Assembly: GCA_964482055.1 (NCBI GenBank)
Contig: CAYZVX010000064.1
Coordinates: 1-17,313 of the forward strand
Direction: 5' to 3'
Source of the DNA: G020354085 sp964482055
GTDB taxonomy: Bacteria > Pseudomonadota > Gammaproteobacteria > Acidiferrobacterales > Sulfurifustaceae
Length of the DNA stretch: 17,313 bases
Shown here: positions 8,701-17,300 of the stretch, in pieces
Layout: every line of letters starts with the position of its first letter
Numbering within the stretch: position 1 is the first letter of the stretch
Position numbers and translations under genes: made by a program
The notes under the pieces: model-generated
What the model saw: only the letters and a program-made list of their open reading frames with translations
Databases searched by the model: none
What the model was told of the DNA's origin: nothing

Positions 8701-8867
8701 TGCCAATCCGAGGATTCGAGGTAGGCGCCCATGGCATCGGTAATGGCCTGTAGCTGGGCGGCGCGGTCGCGCAGCGCCGGGTCGGCACGCCGCCGCTCGC
8801 GGACCGCGCGCACGAATTCGGTAAACCAGCGAACCGGAACGCTCGTCATGACGCGGCGAGTCCGCAT
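5712..8867 (-). CDS. GAF-PAS-PAS-GGDEF-EAL-receiver c-di-GMP signalling protein
   Basis: A 1051-residue soluble multidomain protein. Order: GAF domain (about 35-210, with NDPASDPR and GIPMRRGDQVVGIIGVANRPGG), PAS (about 230-345), PAS (about 350-465), GGDEF (about 470-640), EAL (about 650-900) and a C-terminal receiver (915-1040). The GGDEF signature is SGDEF at 555-559 with an RPGD inhibitory site five residues before it. The EAL domain keeps EALIRW (683), NLSARQF (741), EITES, DDFGTGYSS (804), KIDKSF, EGVETEEQ and the QGYYFSKP end, so phosphodiesterase activity is expected; cyclase activity is uncertain because of the Gly-to-Ser change. The receiver has Asp965 in SDQRMP and Lys1016 in KFLTKPWED. 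No transmembrane segment is visible. The start is uncertain: ATG at 8867 or seven codons later, both with weak ribosome binding sites. The C-terminal receiver resembles those in the upstream cluster. Confidence 0.94.
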   Translation of the reverse strand: MRTRRVMTSVPVRWFTEFVRAVRERRRADPALRDRAAQLQAITDAMGAYLESSDWQKASAMLVHFAIVQTQSEYGFAGVLTENNTLRILAHAGVKWHAATNRAFYEQALQTYEQVGYLEFTGFNNLFGHVVTSGGTVLSNDPASDPRAGRSLPPGHPPLTSFLGIPMRRGDQVVGIIGVANRPGGYGETERAKLESLAHTAAVLYDSYRRQQREEALRQAHAAAEAEMLKLSSAVEQTADSVVITDSQGVIEYVNSGFEQTTGYTRAEAIGRKPSLVKSGQHGADFYRRLWETLRRGETFREVFINRRKDGSLYHEGKNITPIRDGQGRITHFISTGRDITPYLEAQGLAARLGRILDSSANEIYVFDAATLRFTQVNAGACRNLGYGMDELRTMTPLDLKPEFDRARFDALIAPLRDGTQEVLVFETVHRRKDGTRYPVEVRLQLSRTEAPPVFVAIILDISERRRTEERLNYLAYHDSLTGLPNRARLLERLIQSLAEADRHERLVAVLFLDLDRFKNINDTLGHEAGDRLLGAVASRLVEAVRPGDTVARPSGDEFTVVLANVAHVDDVARVAHKICERFREPFRLADRELFVTVSIGIALYPFDDREPEALLRNADAAMYHAKESGRNTFQFYTAALNQRMQRQFALETDLRQALERGEFLLHYQPQVDLMSGAVTGVEALIRWRRGNEMVPPLEFIPLAEDTGLIIPIGEWVMHTACAQLKAWQDAGLPPIKMSVNLSARQFREQALLLQTVRQALAGTGVAASQLVLEITESVLMHDAEATQQTLQQLDAMGVGLSLDDFGTGYSSLGYLKRFPIGSLKIDKSFIQDITTDPDDAAIAQAVIRLAHSLGIKVVAEGVETEEQLAFLRRRGCDAIQGYYFSKPLPAGDLARLLYENRRLALPEDDGAAAQTLLVVDDEENIRKALVRALRNEGYRVLTATGPNQAFEILARQPVAVILSDQRMPEMTGTEFLGRVKAMYPDTVRIVLSGYTELKSVTDAINRGAVYKFLTKPWEDELLRENLREAFRHYALAASAARQDGGGPGRG

Positions 8868-8996
8868 GGATGGTGAACGTACCGGGGTCGGCGAGGTCGA
8901 CGGCAGCCGGTCGTGATCGTTACGGCGATTCGTCGCCTGTCCCGGCGAGCCGGCAAAACTATGACGCGTTGTCCCACGGGCTCATTCGTGTGGTGA

Positions 8997-9019
8997 GATT
9001 CGGACGGGGAAGCCGAATC
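8997..9019. repeat. Inverted repeat next to a candidate transcription start
   Basis: GATTCGG (8997-9003) and CCGAATC (9013-9019) are exact inverses around nine bases. The repeat begins where transcription from the TATAAT at 9026-9031 would start on the minus strand, so it could be an operator or a 5' stem of the mRNA. Confidence 0.5.
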
Positions 9020-9025
9020 CACTCT

Positions 9026-9031
9026 ATTATA
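9026..9031 (-). promoter_or_regulatory. Candidate -10 box (TATAAT) for the GGDEF-EAL gene
   Basis: An exact TATAAT lies on the minus strand in a locally AT-rich patch, in the 236-base gap between the ATPase gene and the GGDEF-EAL gene. No good -35 hexamer is found at 16-18 bases; a TTGAAT lies only 10 bases upstream, so activator help or chance similarity are both possible. The leader would be about 150 bases. Confidence 0.35.
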
Positions 9032-9103
9032 GATAGTAGTCATTCAACCCCAGACTTACCGAGGTTTTCAGTCAACCAAAGGCCGCCATGGCAGTTTGCC
9101 GGT

Positions 9104-11347
<2,244 letters not shown>

Positions 11348-11352
11348 GGCGG

Positions 11353-12588
11353 TTACCCTTGGCGCGCCAGCGGCAGCCGGAGGGTGAAGGTCGTGCCGGC
11401 ACCGGGCGCGCTCTCCACCTCGATCCGGCCGCCGTGCGCCCGCACCACATCGCGCGCCACGGTGAGCCCGAGCCCGGTGCCCTGCCCGACGCCGCGCGTG
11501 GTGAAGAACGGCTCGAAGATCCGCGCCTGCACCTCCGGTGTCATGCCCCGGCCGGTATCGGCGATGGTCACGATGATGGCCTCTCCGTCACAGGCGGTGG
11601 CGATGCGCACCTCGCCGCGCTCCGGAATCGCCTGCACGGCGTTGAGCAGCAGATTCATGAACACCTGGCTCAGGCGCCCGGCGTGGCAGCGCAGCGCCGG
11701 CAACGGCGTAAAATCCGTGACGAGCCGCACGCGCTCGCCGAATTCGCTGGCCGCCACCTGGCAGGCGTTCTGGATCAGGGCATTGATGTCGGCGGTGCTC
11801 TCCTCGGCGCGATCCACGTTGGAGAAGTCCTTGAGCGCCGTGACGATCTTCGCCACCCGCCCCACGCCGTCGACGCTCTCCTCGAGCAGGGCCGGGAAGT
11901 CCTCGAGCACCGCGTCCAGTTGCTCGTGCTGCCAAGCCGCGGCCAGAACCTTCCCGTCCTGCCCGGACCGGACAAGCGCACCGAAGCGAGTGATCCGCCG
12001 GAGATAATCGGCGGCGGTGTTCAGGTTGCTGCGGATGAAGCCGAGGGGGTTGTTGATCTCGTGCGCCACGCCGGCCGCGAGCTGACCGACCGAGGCAAGC
12101 TTCTCCGCCTGATACAGTTGTCGCTCGGTCGCCTCAATGGTCCGCACCTGTTCGGCGACGCGCACCTCGAGGCTCGCCGCCAGCTCGCGGTAGCGCTCCT
12201 CGGAGGCCTGAAGCTGCGCGTTCTTCTCCTGCAACGCGGCGTAGTCCTGCTGCACCGATTCCATCTGCATGGCAGCGGCCATGAGGTAGCGGGCCGCGGC
12301 GCGGGCCAGGGTCTCCATGAACGCGATGGCGGCATCCAGGTGTGGCGTCGGTGCGGTCTCGAGAAAACCGATCGGCTCGAGCTCCAGCCGGAACGGCGCG
12401 CGCTCGGCATTTACCGGCAGCCGATCGGCGGTGCCCAGGAGCACCTGGCCGCCTTCGTCCAGCAGCTGCCAGCTCGGCCCGAGCAGTGCGCCGAGAATAC
12501 GCGTGAGCCGCTCGCGATCCGCCACCTTGAGCAGCTCGGAGAGCGTGATGTCCTGGTCGAAATAGAGCTGGGTCTGGACCTCGGGCAT
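11353..12588 (-). CDS. Soluble sensor histidine kinase with an unassigned N-terminal domain
   Basis: A 411-residue kinase without transmembrane segments. Residues 1-105 form a domain I cannot name with confidence; it has PAS/PocR-like texture (ILGALLGPSWQLLDEGGQVLLG). A coiled coil follows (about 108-165), then the HisKA H-box with His176 in GVAHEINNPLGFIRSNL, N-box QVFMNLLLNAVQAI, G1 DTGRGM, F-box FEPFFTT and G2 GQGTGLGL. It should autophosphorylate and serve receivers encoded nearby. The preferred start is ATG at 12588, with GAGGAG about seven bases upstream; an ATG at 12603 overlapping the GTPase stop codon as ATGA would add five residues. It ends five bases before the receiver-ATPase gene. 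Its catalytic half closely resembles that of the kinase at 15234-16664. Confidence 0.93.
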   Translation of the reverse strand: MPEVQTQLYFDQDITLSELLKVADRERLTRILGALLGPSWQLLDEGGQVLLGTADRLPVNAERAPFRLELEPIGFLETAPTPHLDAAIAFMETLARAAARYLMAAAMQMESVQQDYAALQEKNAQLQASEERYRELAASLEVRVAEQVRTIEATERQLYQAEKLASVGQLAAGVAHEINNPLGFIRSNLNTAADYLRRITRFGALVRSGQDGKVLAAAWQHEQLDAVLEDFPALLEESVDGVGRVAKIVTALKDFSNVDRAEESTADINALIQNACQVAASEFGERVRLVTDFTPLPALRCHAGRLSQVFMNLLLNAVQAIPERGEVRIATACDGEAIIVTIADTGRGMTPEVQARIFEPFFTTRGVGQGTGLGLTVARDVVRAHGGRIEVESAPGAGTTFTLRLPLARQG

Positions 12589-12602
12589 GGCGCCTCTCCT
12601 CA

Positions 12603-13265
12603 TCAGGACGTCGCCGGCGCGGTATCAGCGCTTGCGGCCTGCACGAACATCCGTTCGTCCACCCCGTGGCCGGTGGCCAGCGCTGCCTGCTCGTCGAGGC
12701 GCGGATAGACCTGGCCGAGCAGGCAGCGGAAGGTATCGAGCACACCCTCGCCGGTGAGCGCGCAACTGAACGTGAGCGGCCACGGGGCCTGCTGCCAGCG
12801 GCCGCGCACCTCGTCTTCGCTCAGGATGTCCGGCAGGTCGCGCTTGTTGAACTGCACCACGAGCGGCAGGCGCTCGAAGTCGAGGCCGACGCGCTGCGCG
12901 TTGTCGGCCAGGTTCTGGAACGATTCGCCGTTGTTGATCGCCTGCGTGCGCTGCGAGTCAGCCACAAACACCACGCCGTCGGCGCGCGACAGCACCGCCT
13001 TGCGCGTGCCGTCGTGCGCTACCTGCCCGGGCACGGTGAACAGCTTGAATTTCACCAGCAGCCCGGACGGCGCGGTGAATCCAACCGGCAACAGATCAAA
13101 GAACAGCGTGCGGTCGTTCTTGGTCTCGAGCGTCATGATCTCGCCGCGCTGGTCCGGCGCCAGCAGGTCGTGCAGACGCATCAGATTGGTGGTCTTGCCG
13201 CTCAGCGCCGGGCCGTAATAAACCAGCTTGACGGTGAGCTTGTTCCTGGCCGTGTCGTATTCCAT
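12603..13265 (-). CDS. MglA-type small Ras-like GTPase
   Basis: A 220-residue GTPase of the bacterial MglA/gliding-motility family. The P-loop is GPALSGKTT (18-26), preceded by KLVYYG as in MglA. The next segment, TKNDRTLFFDLLP, contains Arg52, aligned with the catalytic Arg of MglA. The G3 region is FTVPGQV (76-82), where the family replaces the usual Asp by Thr and Gln81 is the catalytic Gln. VVFVADSQ, the base-recognition motif FNKRDLP (139-145) and SCALTGEGV complete the fold. A tail of about 30 residues extends past the GTPase core. In Myxococcus and Thermus, MglA sets the active pole for type IV pili; a similar polar role here is inferred. No MglB/roadblock gene is seen beside it. The ATG at 13265 fits MglA N-termini; a TTG four codons upstream is possible. 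Confidence 0.92.
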   Translation of the reverse strand: MEYDTARNKLTVKLVYYGPALSGKTTNLMRLHDLLAPDQRGEIMTLETKNDRTLFFDLLPVGFTAPSGLLVKFKLFTVPGQVAHDGTRKAVLSRADGVVFVADSQRTQAINNGESFQNLADNAQRVGLDFERLPLVVQFNKRDLPDILSEDEVRGRWQQAPWPLTFSCALTGEGVLDTFRCLLGQVYPRLDEQAALATGHGVDERMFVQAASADTAPATS

Positions 13266-13300
13266 GTTCTCCCGCAATCGTCCGCACCTCGTCTCCTGTG

Positions 13301-13351
13301 GGTCGTCCTTCAGGGCGACTTCGCCGCTTCCTGTCGGCCTGAAGGCCGACC
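13301..13351. repeat. Pair of related hairpins in inverted orientation (REP/BIME-like)
   Basis: GGTCGTCCTTCAGGGCGAC (13301-13319) and GTCGGCCTGAAGGCCGACC (13333-13351) are each palindromic with a four-base loop. The second, read on the other strand, matches the first at 17 of 19 bases. The pair fills the 105-base gap between the receiver and GTPase genes. No T-run follows on the minus strand, so a role in mRNA processing or stability is more likely than termination. Confidence 0.7.
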
Positions 13352-13370
13352 TACACCCCTTTTCCCTTCT

Positions 13371-13943
13371 TCATGCGGCACTCCCCGGGTTGTCGTCTCC
13401 GTCCCCGAGCAGGATCGAGCCGTCGTTGCCGCGCCGCACCCGGGTGATCCCCGGGTTCTCGCGCTCCAGGCGATCCAGCTCGCGCTGCTGGCGGTGGAGC
13501 AGATCCTGCTGGGCGCGCACCCGGTCGGCGAGCCGCCGGTTGTCGAGCAACACGGCCCGGTGCGCGAGCGCCTGGGCCACCGTGGCGCGCAGCTCGCCGT
13601 CGTGCCAGGGCTTGCAGATGAACCGGAAGATCCAGGCATCGTTGATCGACCCGAGCAGCGCGTCGATGTCGGTGTAGCCGCTCAGGACCAGGCGCGCGCA
13701 GTCCGGCTGCAGGATGCGGAAGATCGTGAGGAAACTCACGCCGTCGACCTCCGGCATGCGGTAGTCGGACAGCACCAAATCGAACTCGACACGCTTGGCG
13801 CGCGCCAGCGCCTCGGTGGGATCGGTGAAGGTCTCAACCTCGTAGGGTTCGGACGCGAACACGCGCTTGAGCGCGCTCAGGATGTTGGGCTCGTCGTCGA
13901 CGAACAGCAGACGCTCGGCGGGTGCGTTACTGGTTCTTGACAT
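13371..13943 (-). CDS. Stand-alone receiver with a coiled-coil tail
   Basis: A 190-residue response regulator with no recognisable output domain. Residues 10-125 are the receiver: Asp16/Asp17 (FVDDEPN), phosphoacceptor Asp60 (SDYRMPEVDG), Ser88 at the switch position (LSGY) and Lys111 in FRFICKPWHDGEL. A charged, Arg-rich coiled coil covers about 120-165 and a short Gly/Asp-rich tail ends the protein. The receiver belongs to the same group as those in the HD-GYP, ATPase and EAL proteins. The ATG at 13943 has GGAGG ten bases upstream and lies inside the end of the HD-GYP gene, overlapping it by 17 bases, which implies translational coupling. It could bridge the kinases and the GTPase encoded next, but no direct evidence shows that. 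Confidence 0.9.
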   Translation of the reverse strand: MSRTSNAPAERLLFVDDEPNILSALKRVFASEPYEVETFTDPTEALARAKRVEFDLVLSDYRMPEVDGVSFLTIFRILQPDCARLVLSGYTDIDALLGSINDAWIFRFICKPWHDGELRATVAQALAHRAVLLDNRRLADRVRAQQDLLHRQQRELDRLERENPGITRVRRGNDGSILLGDGDDNPGSAA

Positions 13944-15237
13944 GGATCGTGAACCTCCGGTCTTCGTCGCGTTCGAAACTGCGAATCTTGTCGATCAGCG
14001 CAATACTGAGCTCGCGCCCCTTGGGCAGCAGCAGCATACCCCTGGCGCTCATCAGATCGCGGGACAGCACCATGCCCGGCTTGAGGCTGTCGGACGGCAA
14101 CCGCAACTCCGACGCCACGGACGGCGCGCTCGCCCGCTGCTCGTCCAGCATCGCCAGGAAAACGTCCACGATCGCCGGGTCGTAACGGTCGCCACGATTC
14201 CGCTCGAGGAAGGCGCGCGCCTCGGCCGGCGACAGGTTGCCGCTGACCAGCGTTCCGCGTTGCAGGGCGTCGTAGTCGTTGACCACCGCCAGGATGCGCG
14301 CGCCGAGCGGAATCCGGTCGGCTTCAAGACGATCCGGATAGCCCCGACCGTCGTAGCGTTCGTGGTGGTGGCGGATGTAGAGCCCCGCCTCGTGCAGCGG
14401 TTCGAGCGCCAGGAGCGCCGCCTGGCCGACCACCGGATGGCGCATCACCTGGGCACGCTCCTCGCTGCTCAGTGCGGCATAGGGTCTGGTCAGCAGCGCA
14501 TCGGGCAGCCCGATCTTGCCGATGTCGTGCAGCAATCCGGCATACAGCACCTGCTGACATCCGGCGTCCTCCATGCCCGCCCGGCGGGCGAGCTCACGCG
14601 CGTGCTCCGCCACCTGCCGCGCGTGGCCGGACAGGGCGCCTTCGCGCAGCTCGATGAGCCGGGCGAACACCCCCACCGAGGTGACAAAGGTCCTCTTCAG
14701 CTCGTCGTGCGTCACCTGCAACTGGCCAAGCACCTGGCGCAGCTCCTCGGTGCGGGCGCGCACCTTCTCCTCGAGGCTGGCGTTGAGCGCCTTGAGCTCT
14801 TCGTTCTGGCGGTGCACGGTGAGCTCGAGCCGCTGTTTCTCCAGCGCCTGGGCGACGGTGATCTTGATGTCGTTGTCCTCCCAGGGCTTCGAGAGGTAGC
14901 GGTAGATGTTGCCCTTGTTCACCGCCGCCACCGCGGAACCGAGGTCGGCGTAGCCGGTGAGCAGGATGCGCACCACGTGCGGCCAGCGCGCCGCCGCCTG
15001 TTCGAGGAAGGCCGCGCCGTCCATCTCCGGCATGCGCATGTCGGAGATGATGAGGTCCACCTTCTCGCGGGCCAGGATCTCGAGTCCCTGCGCGCCACCG
15101 GACGCGGTGAGGAGGCGGTAGCCGAGCGGCCGGAACAACCGTTGAAGCGCCGACAGGATGTTGGGCTCGTCGTCCACGAACAACAGCGTGGCCGGCGGCG
15201 CGGCGGCTTCGCGGTGGGATGCGCGGGCGTTGCTCAT
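13927..15237 (-). CDS. Receiver-HD-GYP protein, probable c-di-GMP phosphodiesterase (RpfG-like)
   Basis: A 436-residue response regulator. The receiver (15-130) has Asp22/Asp23, phosphoacceptor Asp66 (SDMRMPEMDG) and Lys117 in YRYLSKPWEDND. A coiled coil spans about 132-180. The HD-GYP domain (about 185-370) has GHARQVAEHA, the HD pair His237-Asp238 in LLHDIGKIGLP, HPVVG (268-272), HHERYDGRGYP (291-301) and the late Asp in NDYDAL, so all main metal ligands and the GYP loop are present and hydrolysis of c-di-GMP is expected. A C-terminal extension (LKPGMVLSRDL...LLLPKGREL) is common in this family. ATG at 15237 overlaps the preceding kinase stop as ATGA; the frame extends to 15318 only inside that kinase gene. 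The gene order kinase then RpfG-like regulator suggests a cognate pair. Confidence 0.95.
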   Translation of the reverse strand: MSNARASHREAAAPPATLLFVDDEPNILSALQRLFRPLGYRLLTASGGAQGLEILAREKVDLIISDMRMPEMDGAAFLEQAAARWPHVVRILLTGYADLGSAVAAVNKGNIYRYLSKPWEDNDIKITVAQALEKQRLELTVHRQNEELKALNASLEEKVRARTEELRQVLGQLQVTHDELKRTFVTSVGVFARLIELREGALSGHARQVAEHARELARRAGMEDAGCQQVLYAGLLHDIGKIGLPDALLTRPYAALSSEERAQVMRHPVVGQAALLALEPLHEAGLYIRHHHERYDGRGYPDRLEADRIPLGARILAVVNDYDALQRGTLVSGNLSPAEARAFLERNRGDRYDPAIVDVFLAMLDEQRASAPSVASELRLPSDSLKPGMVLSRDLMSARGMLLLPKGRELSIALIDKIRSFERDEDRRFTIHVKNQ

Positions 15238-16664
15238 GCGCCCACGCTCCGCAGCGGTTCGTTGCTTTGACCGCGCGCCGCTCCCGTGTCGTCTGGCGGC
15301 TGCCGGACCGGTACCCATACCGTGAAGGCCGCGCCCTGGCCTGGGCGGCTTTCCACACGGATGCGGCCGTGGTGGTGCTGCACGATCCCATAGGCCAGCG
15401 ACAGCCCGAGCCCGGTGCCCTGGCCGACCGGCTTGGTGGTGAAGAACGGCTCGAAGATGCGCTTCTGCACCTCGTCCGTCATGCCCTTGCCGGTGTCGCG
15501 GATCGTGACGAACACGCCGTCACCGTCGGGGCCGGTCTCGATGGTGATGGTGCCGCGCTCCTCGATCGCCTGGGCGGCGTTGACCAGCAGGTTCATGAAC
15601 ACCTGGTTCAATTGCGACGGAATGCACTCGACGGCCGGCAGGACGCCGTACTGCTTGACGATCTCGGCCTTGTACTTGAGCTCGTTCCACACGATGTTGA
15701 GCGTGCTGTCGAGCCCGGCGTGCAGGTCGGCGAGCTGCCATTCGGCGCGGTCCACGTGCGAGAACTCCTTCAGGTCCTGCACGATCTTGCGCACCCGCCC
15801 GACCCCTTCGAGCGATTCCTCGACCAGGCTGCGGATGTCGCCACGCACGAAATCGAAGTCGATGCGTTCCTTTATGGCGCGGATCCGCTTAAGGGCCTCG
15901 TCGCCCCGCGCCAGGCTTGCCTCGCTTGCGCTGTACTGATCGATCATTTCGAGGAGGCTGTCGACATAGCCCTTGAGCGTGTTGAGGTTGGAGGCGATGT
16001 AGCCCACCGGGTTGTTGATCTCGTGCGCCACGCCGGCCGCGAGCTGGCCGATGGAAGCCATCTTCTCGGACTGGAGCAACTGGCCCTGGGCCTGTTCGAG
16101 CTTCTGGTTGAGCTCGGACAACTCGGCAATGCGACGGCGCTCCTCGGCGTGCAGCGCCGCGTTCTCGACCACGATCGCCACCAGGTCGGCGATGCGCGTG
16201 GCGTGCTCGAGGTCGCTCGCCTGGAACGGTCTGGCCCCCTGCTCGCGGTTGAGGCTCATGACGCCGACCACCCGGCCTTCGACCCGCAGCGGCAGGCACA
16301 GCGCCACCATCGGGATACCGCTGCTGCTACGTGCGGTGAGATTGCGGAAGCGCGTGTCCTTCGAGACGTCGCCGTCGAGCAGGACCGGCTCGGCATGCGC
16401 CGCCACCCAGCCGAGGATGCGGTCCCCGAAGTCCACGAGGCTGCCGACCACTCCCGGCGGCAGCTTGAGCCCGGCGACGATGCGCAGACTGCGGCCGTCC
16501 GGCTCGGTGAGTGCCAGGCAACCGCTGGCCGCCGTGAAACCCCGCACCAGGTGCTCGAGAATCGCCTGGTGGGAGGCGGCGCGGTCCTCGGCGCTGGCGA
16601 CGGCCCGGCCGATCCGGTAAAGATCGTTGATCCAGTCGATCCCGAGCTGGGTTTCCTGTGTCAT
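15234..16664 (-). CDS. GAF-domain soluble sensor histidine kinase
   Basis: A 476-residue cytosolic kinase. Residues about 25-175 form a GAF domain (ASGCLALTEPDG, ILGWVAAHAEPVLLDGDVSKD, GIPMVALCLPLRVEGRVVGVMSLNRE). A coiled coil (175-200) leads to the HisKA H-box with His214 in GVAHEINNPVGYIASNLNTL. N-box QVFMNLLVNAAQAI, G1 DTGKGM, FEPFFTT and G2 GQGTGLGLSL are intact. No membrane segment is present, so the signal is internal or a small ligand of the GAF domain. It is the first gene after fliJ, with a 108-base gap carrying a sigma-28-like promoter, and its stop overlaps the start of the HD-GYP gene. GGAG lies ten bases before the ATG. It is a paralogue of the kinase at 11353-12588. Confidence 0.95.
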   Translation of the reverse strand: MTQETQLGIDWINDLYRIGRAVASAEDRAASHQAILEHLVRGFTAASGCLALTEPDGRSLRIVAGLKLPPGVVGSLVDFGDRILGWVAAHAEPVLLDGDVSKDTRFRNLTARSSSGIPMVALCLPLRVEGRVVGVMSLNREQGARPFQASDLEHATRIADLVAIVVENAALHAEERRRIAELSELNQKLEQAQGQLLQSEKMASIGQLAAGVAHEINNPVGYIASNLNTLKGYVDSLLEMIDQYSASEASLARGDEALKRIRAIKERIDFDFVRGDIRSLVEESLEGVGRVRKIVQDLKEFSHVDRAEWQLADLHAGLDSTLNIVWNELKYKAEIVKQYGVLPAVECIPSQLNQVFMNLLVNAAQAIEERGTITIETGPDGDGVFVTIRDTGKGMTDEVQKRIFEPFFTTKPVGQGTGLGLSLAYGIVQHHHGRIRVESRPGQGAAFTVWVPVRQPPDDTGAARGQSNEPLRSVGA

Positions 16665-16747
16665 GGTCCACGGACTCCGTCGCGGCTCGCCAGGTCGCCA
16701 TGGCGCGTCCGGCGACTCCTATAATAGGTATCATCAAAGCCTCAATC

Positions 16748-16775
16748 GTATCGGCCTCGGCGCACCGGACCTTTA
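16748..16775 (-). promoter_or_regulatory. Sigma-28 (FliA)-like promoter before the kinase/HD-GYP/GTPase gene set
   Basis: On the minus strand TAAA (16772-16775), 16 bases, then GCCGATAC (16748-16755). The -10 matches GCCGATAA at 7 of 8 and the -35 core TAAA is exact; spacing is one base longer than the usual 15. The TAAA includes the last bases of the fliJ stop codon. The start would be near 16740, about 75 bases before the kinase ATG. A TATTAT (sigma-70-like -10) near 16719-16724 is an alternative. Confidence 0.5.
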
Positions 16776-17216
16776 GTCCGTCCCGGGCCCCGGCACATGC
16801 TGGGCGCGTCCGTCTGCCTCGCTCTGTTCGCGCCGCTCGACATCGCGCCGTTCCTCCTCCCGGTAGCGTTCCACCACCTTGTCCAGTGCCGCCACCCGCG
16901 TGCGCGTAGCGTTCCAACGCCGGCGCCGGCGTTCGAATTCGGTGCGTGCGTCCGTGACCTTGGCCTCTTGGTAGTCGATCGCTTCATTCAGACGGGCGAT
17001 AAAGCCGCGGTATTCGACGAGCTTCACGGCGTCCATGCCGCCCGCCGCCGCCGTGCTCAGGCGCTGCACGTACTCGTCGCGATAGGACTTGAGCTCGGCG
17101 AGGCGCGCCTCGAGCGCATCGAGGACTTTGCGATACTCGCCGAGCGCGCGCGCGGCATCCCGCTCACGTGCTTCGGCCACGCGGGTTACGGGTTCAAGGC
17201 GTTGCGCTCTGTCCAT
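16773..17216 (-). CDS. fliJ: Flagellar export protein FliJ
   Basis: A 147-residue, almost wholly helical, highly charged protein. The pattern fits FliJ, the stalk-like coiled coil of the flagellar export ATPase complex that contacts FliI and FlhA. It opens with RLEPVTRVAEARERDAARALGEY, has the mid-region GGMDAVKLVEYRGFIARLNEAI typical of FliJ, and ends in a second long helix with ALDKVVERYREEERR. Length is usual for the family. FliJ sequences diverge strongly, so the call rests on this pattern, the length and the flagellar context. AGGA lies eight bases before the ATG. It probably follows fliI, whose 3' end seems to reach the window edge. Confidence 0.88.
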   Translation of the reverse strand: MDRAQRLEPVTRVAEARERDAARALGEYRKVLDALEARLAELKSYRDEYVQRLSTAAAGGMDAVKLVEYRGFIARLNEAIDYQEAKVTDARTEFERRRRRWNATRTRVAALDKVVERYREEERRDVERREQSEADGRAQHVPGPGTD

Positions 17217-17232
17217 AGCGTTTTCCTGTAAT

Positions 17233-17275
17233 CAGTGAACGGTGAGCAGCAATCTGTGCTGTTCACTGTTCACTG
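17233..17275. repeat. 19-bp near-perfect hairpin built from heptamer units
   Basis: CAGTGAACGGTGAGCAGCA (17233-17251) pairs with TGCTGTTCACTGTTCACTG (17257-17275) with two mismatches that are G-U wobbles on one strand and a five-base loop. It lies directly before fliJ. The right arm is part of the tandem heptamer array. Confidence 0.75.
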
Positions 17276-17300
17276 TTCACTGTTCACTGTTCACTGTTCA
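17259..17300. repeat. Tandem heptamer array, six copies of CTGTTCA
   Basis: Six exact head-to-tail copies of CTGTTCA fill 42 bases. On the minus strand the array probably encodes the last residues of the upstream gene and supplies its stop. Seven-base units shift frame with each copy gain or loss. Confidence 0.9.

Noticed and set aside
6522..8753. 743-residue open frame on the plus strand
   Set aside because: It lies wholly antisense to the GAF-PAS-PAS-GGDEF-EAL gene, shows no recognisable motif, and is the kind of shadow frame expected in GC-rich DNA.
15238..15318. Longer start of the HD-GYP protein at 15318
   Set aside because: It would overlap the kinase gene by 85 bases and adds only Ala/Arg-rich sequence; the ATGA overlap at 15237 is the usual coupling.
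17233..17300. CRISPR-like array
   Set aside because: The repeat is a seven-base tandem unit without spacers, and no cas gene is present.
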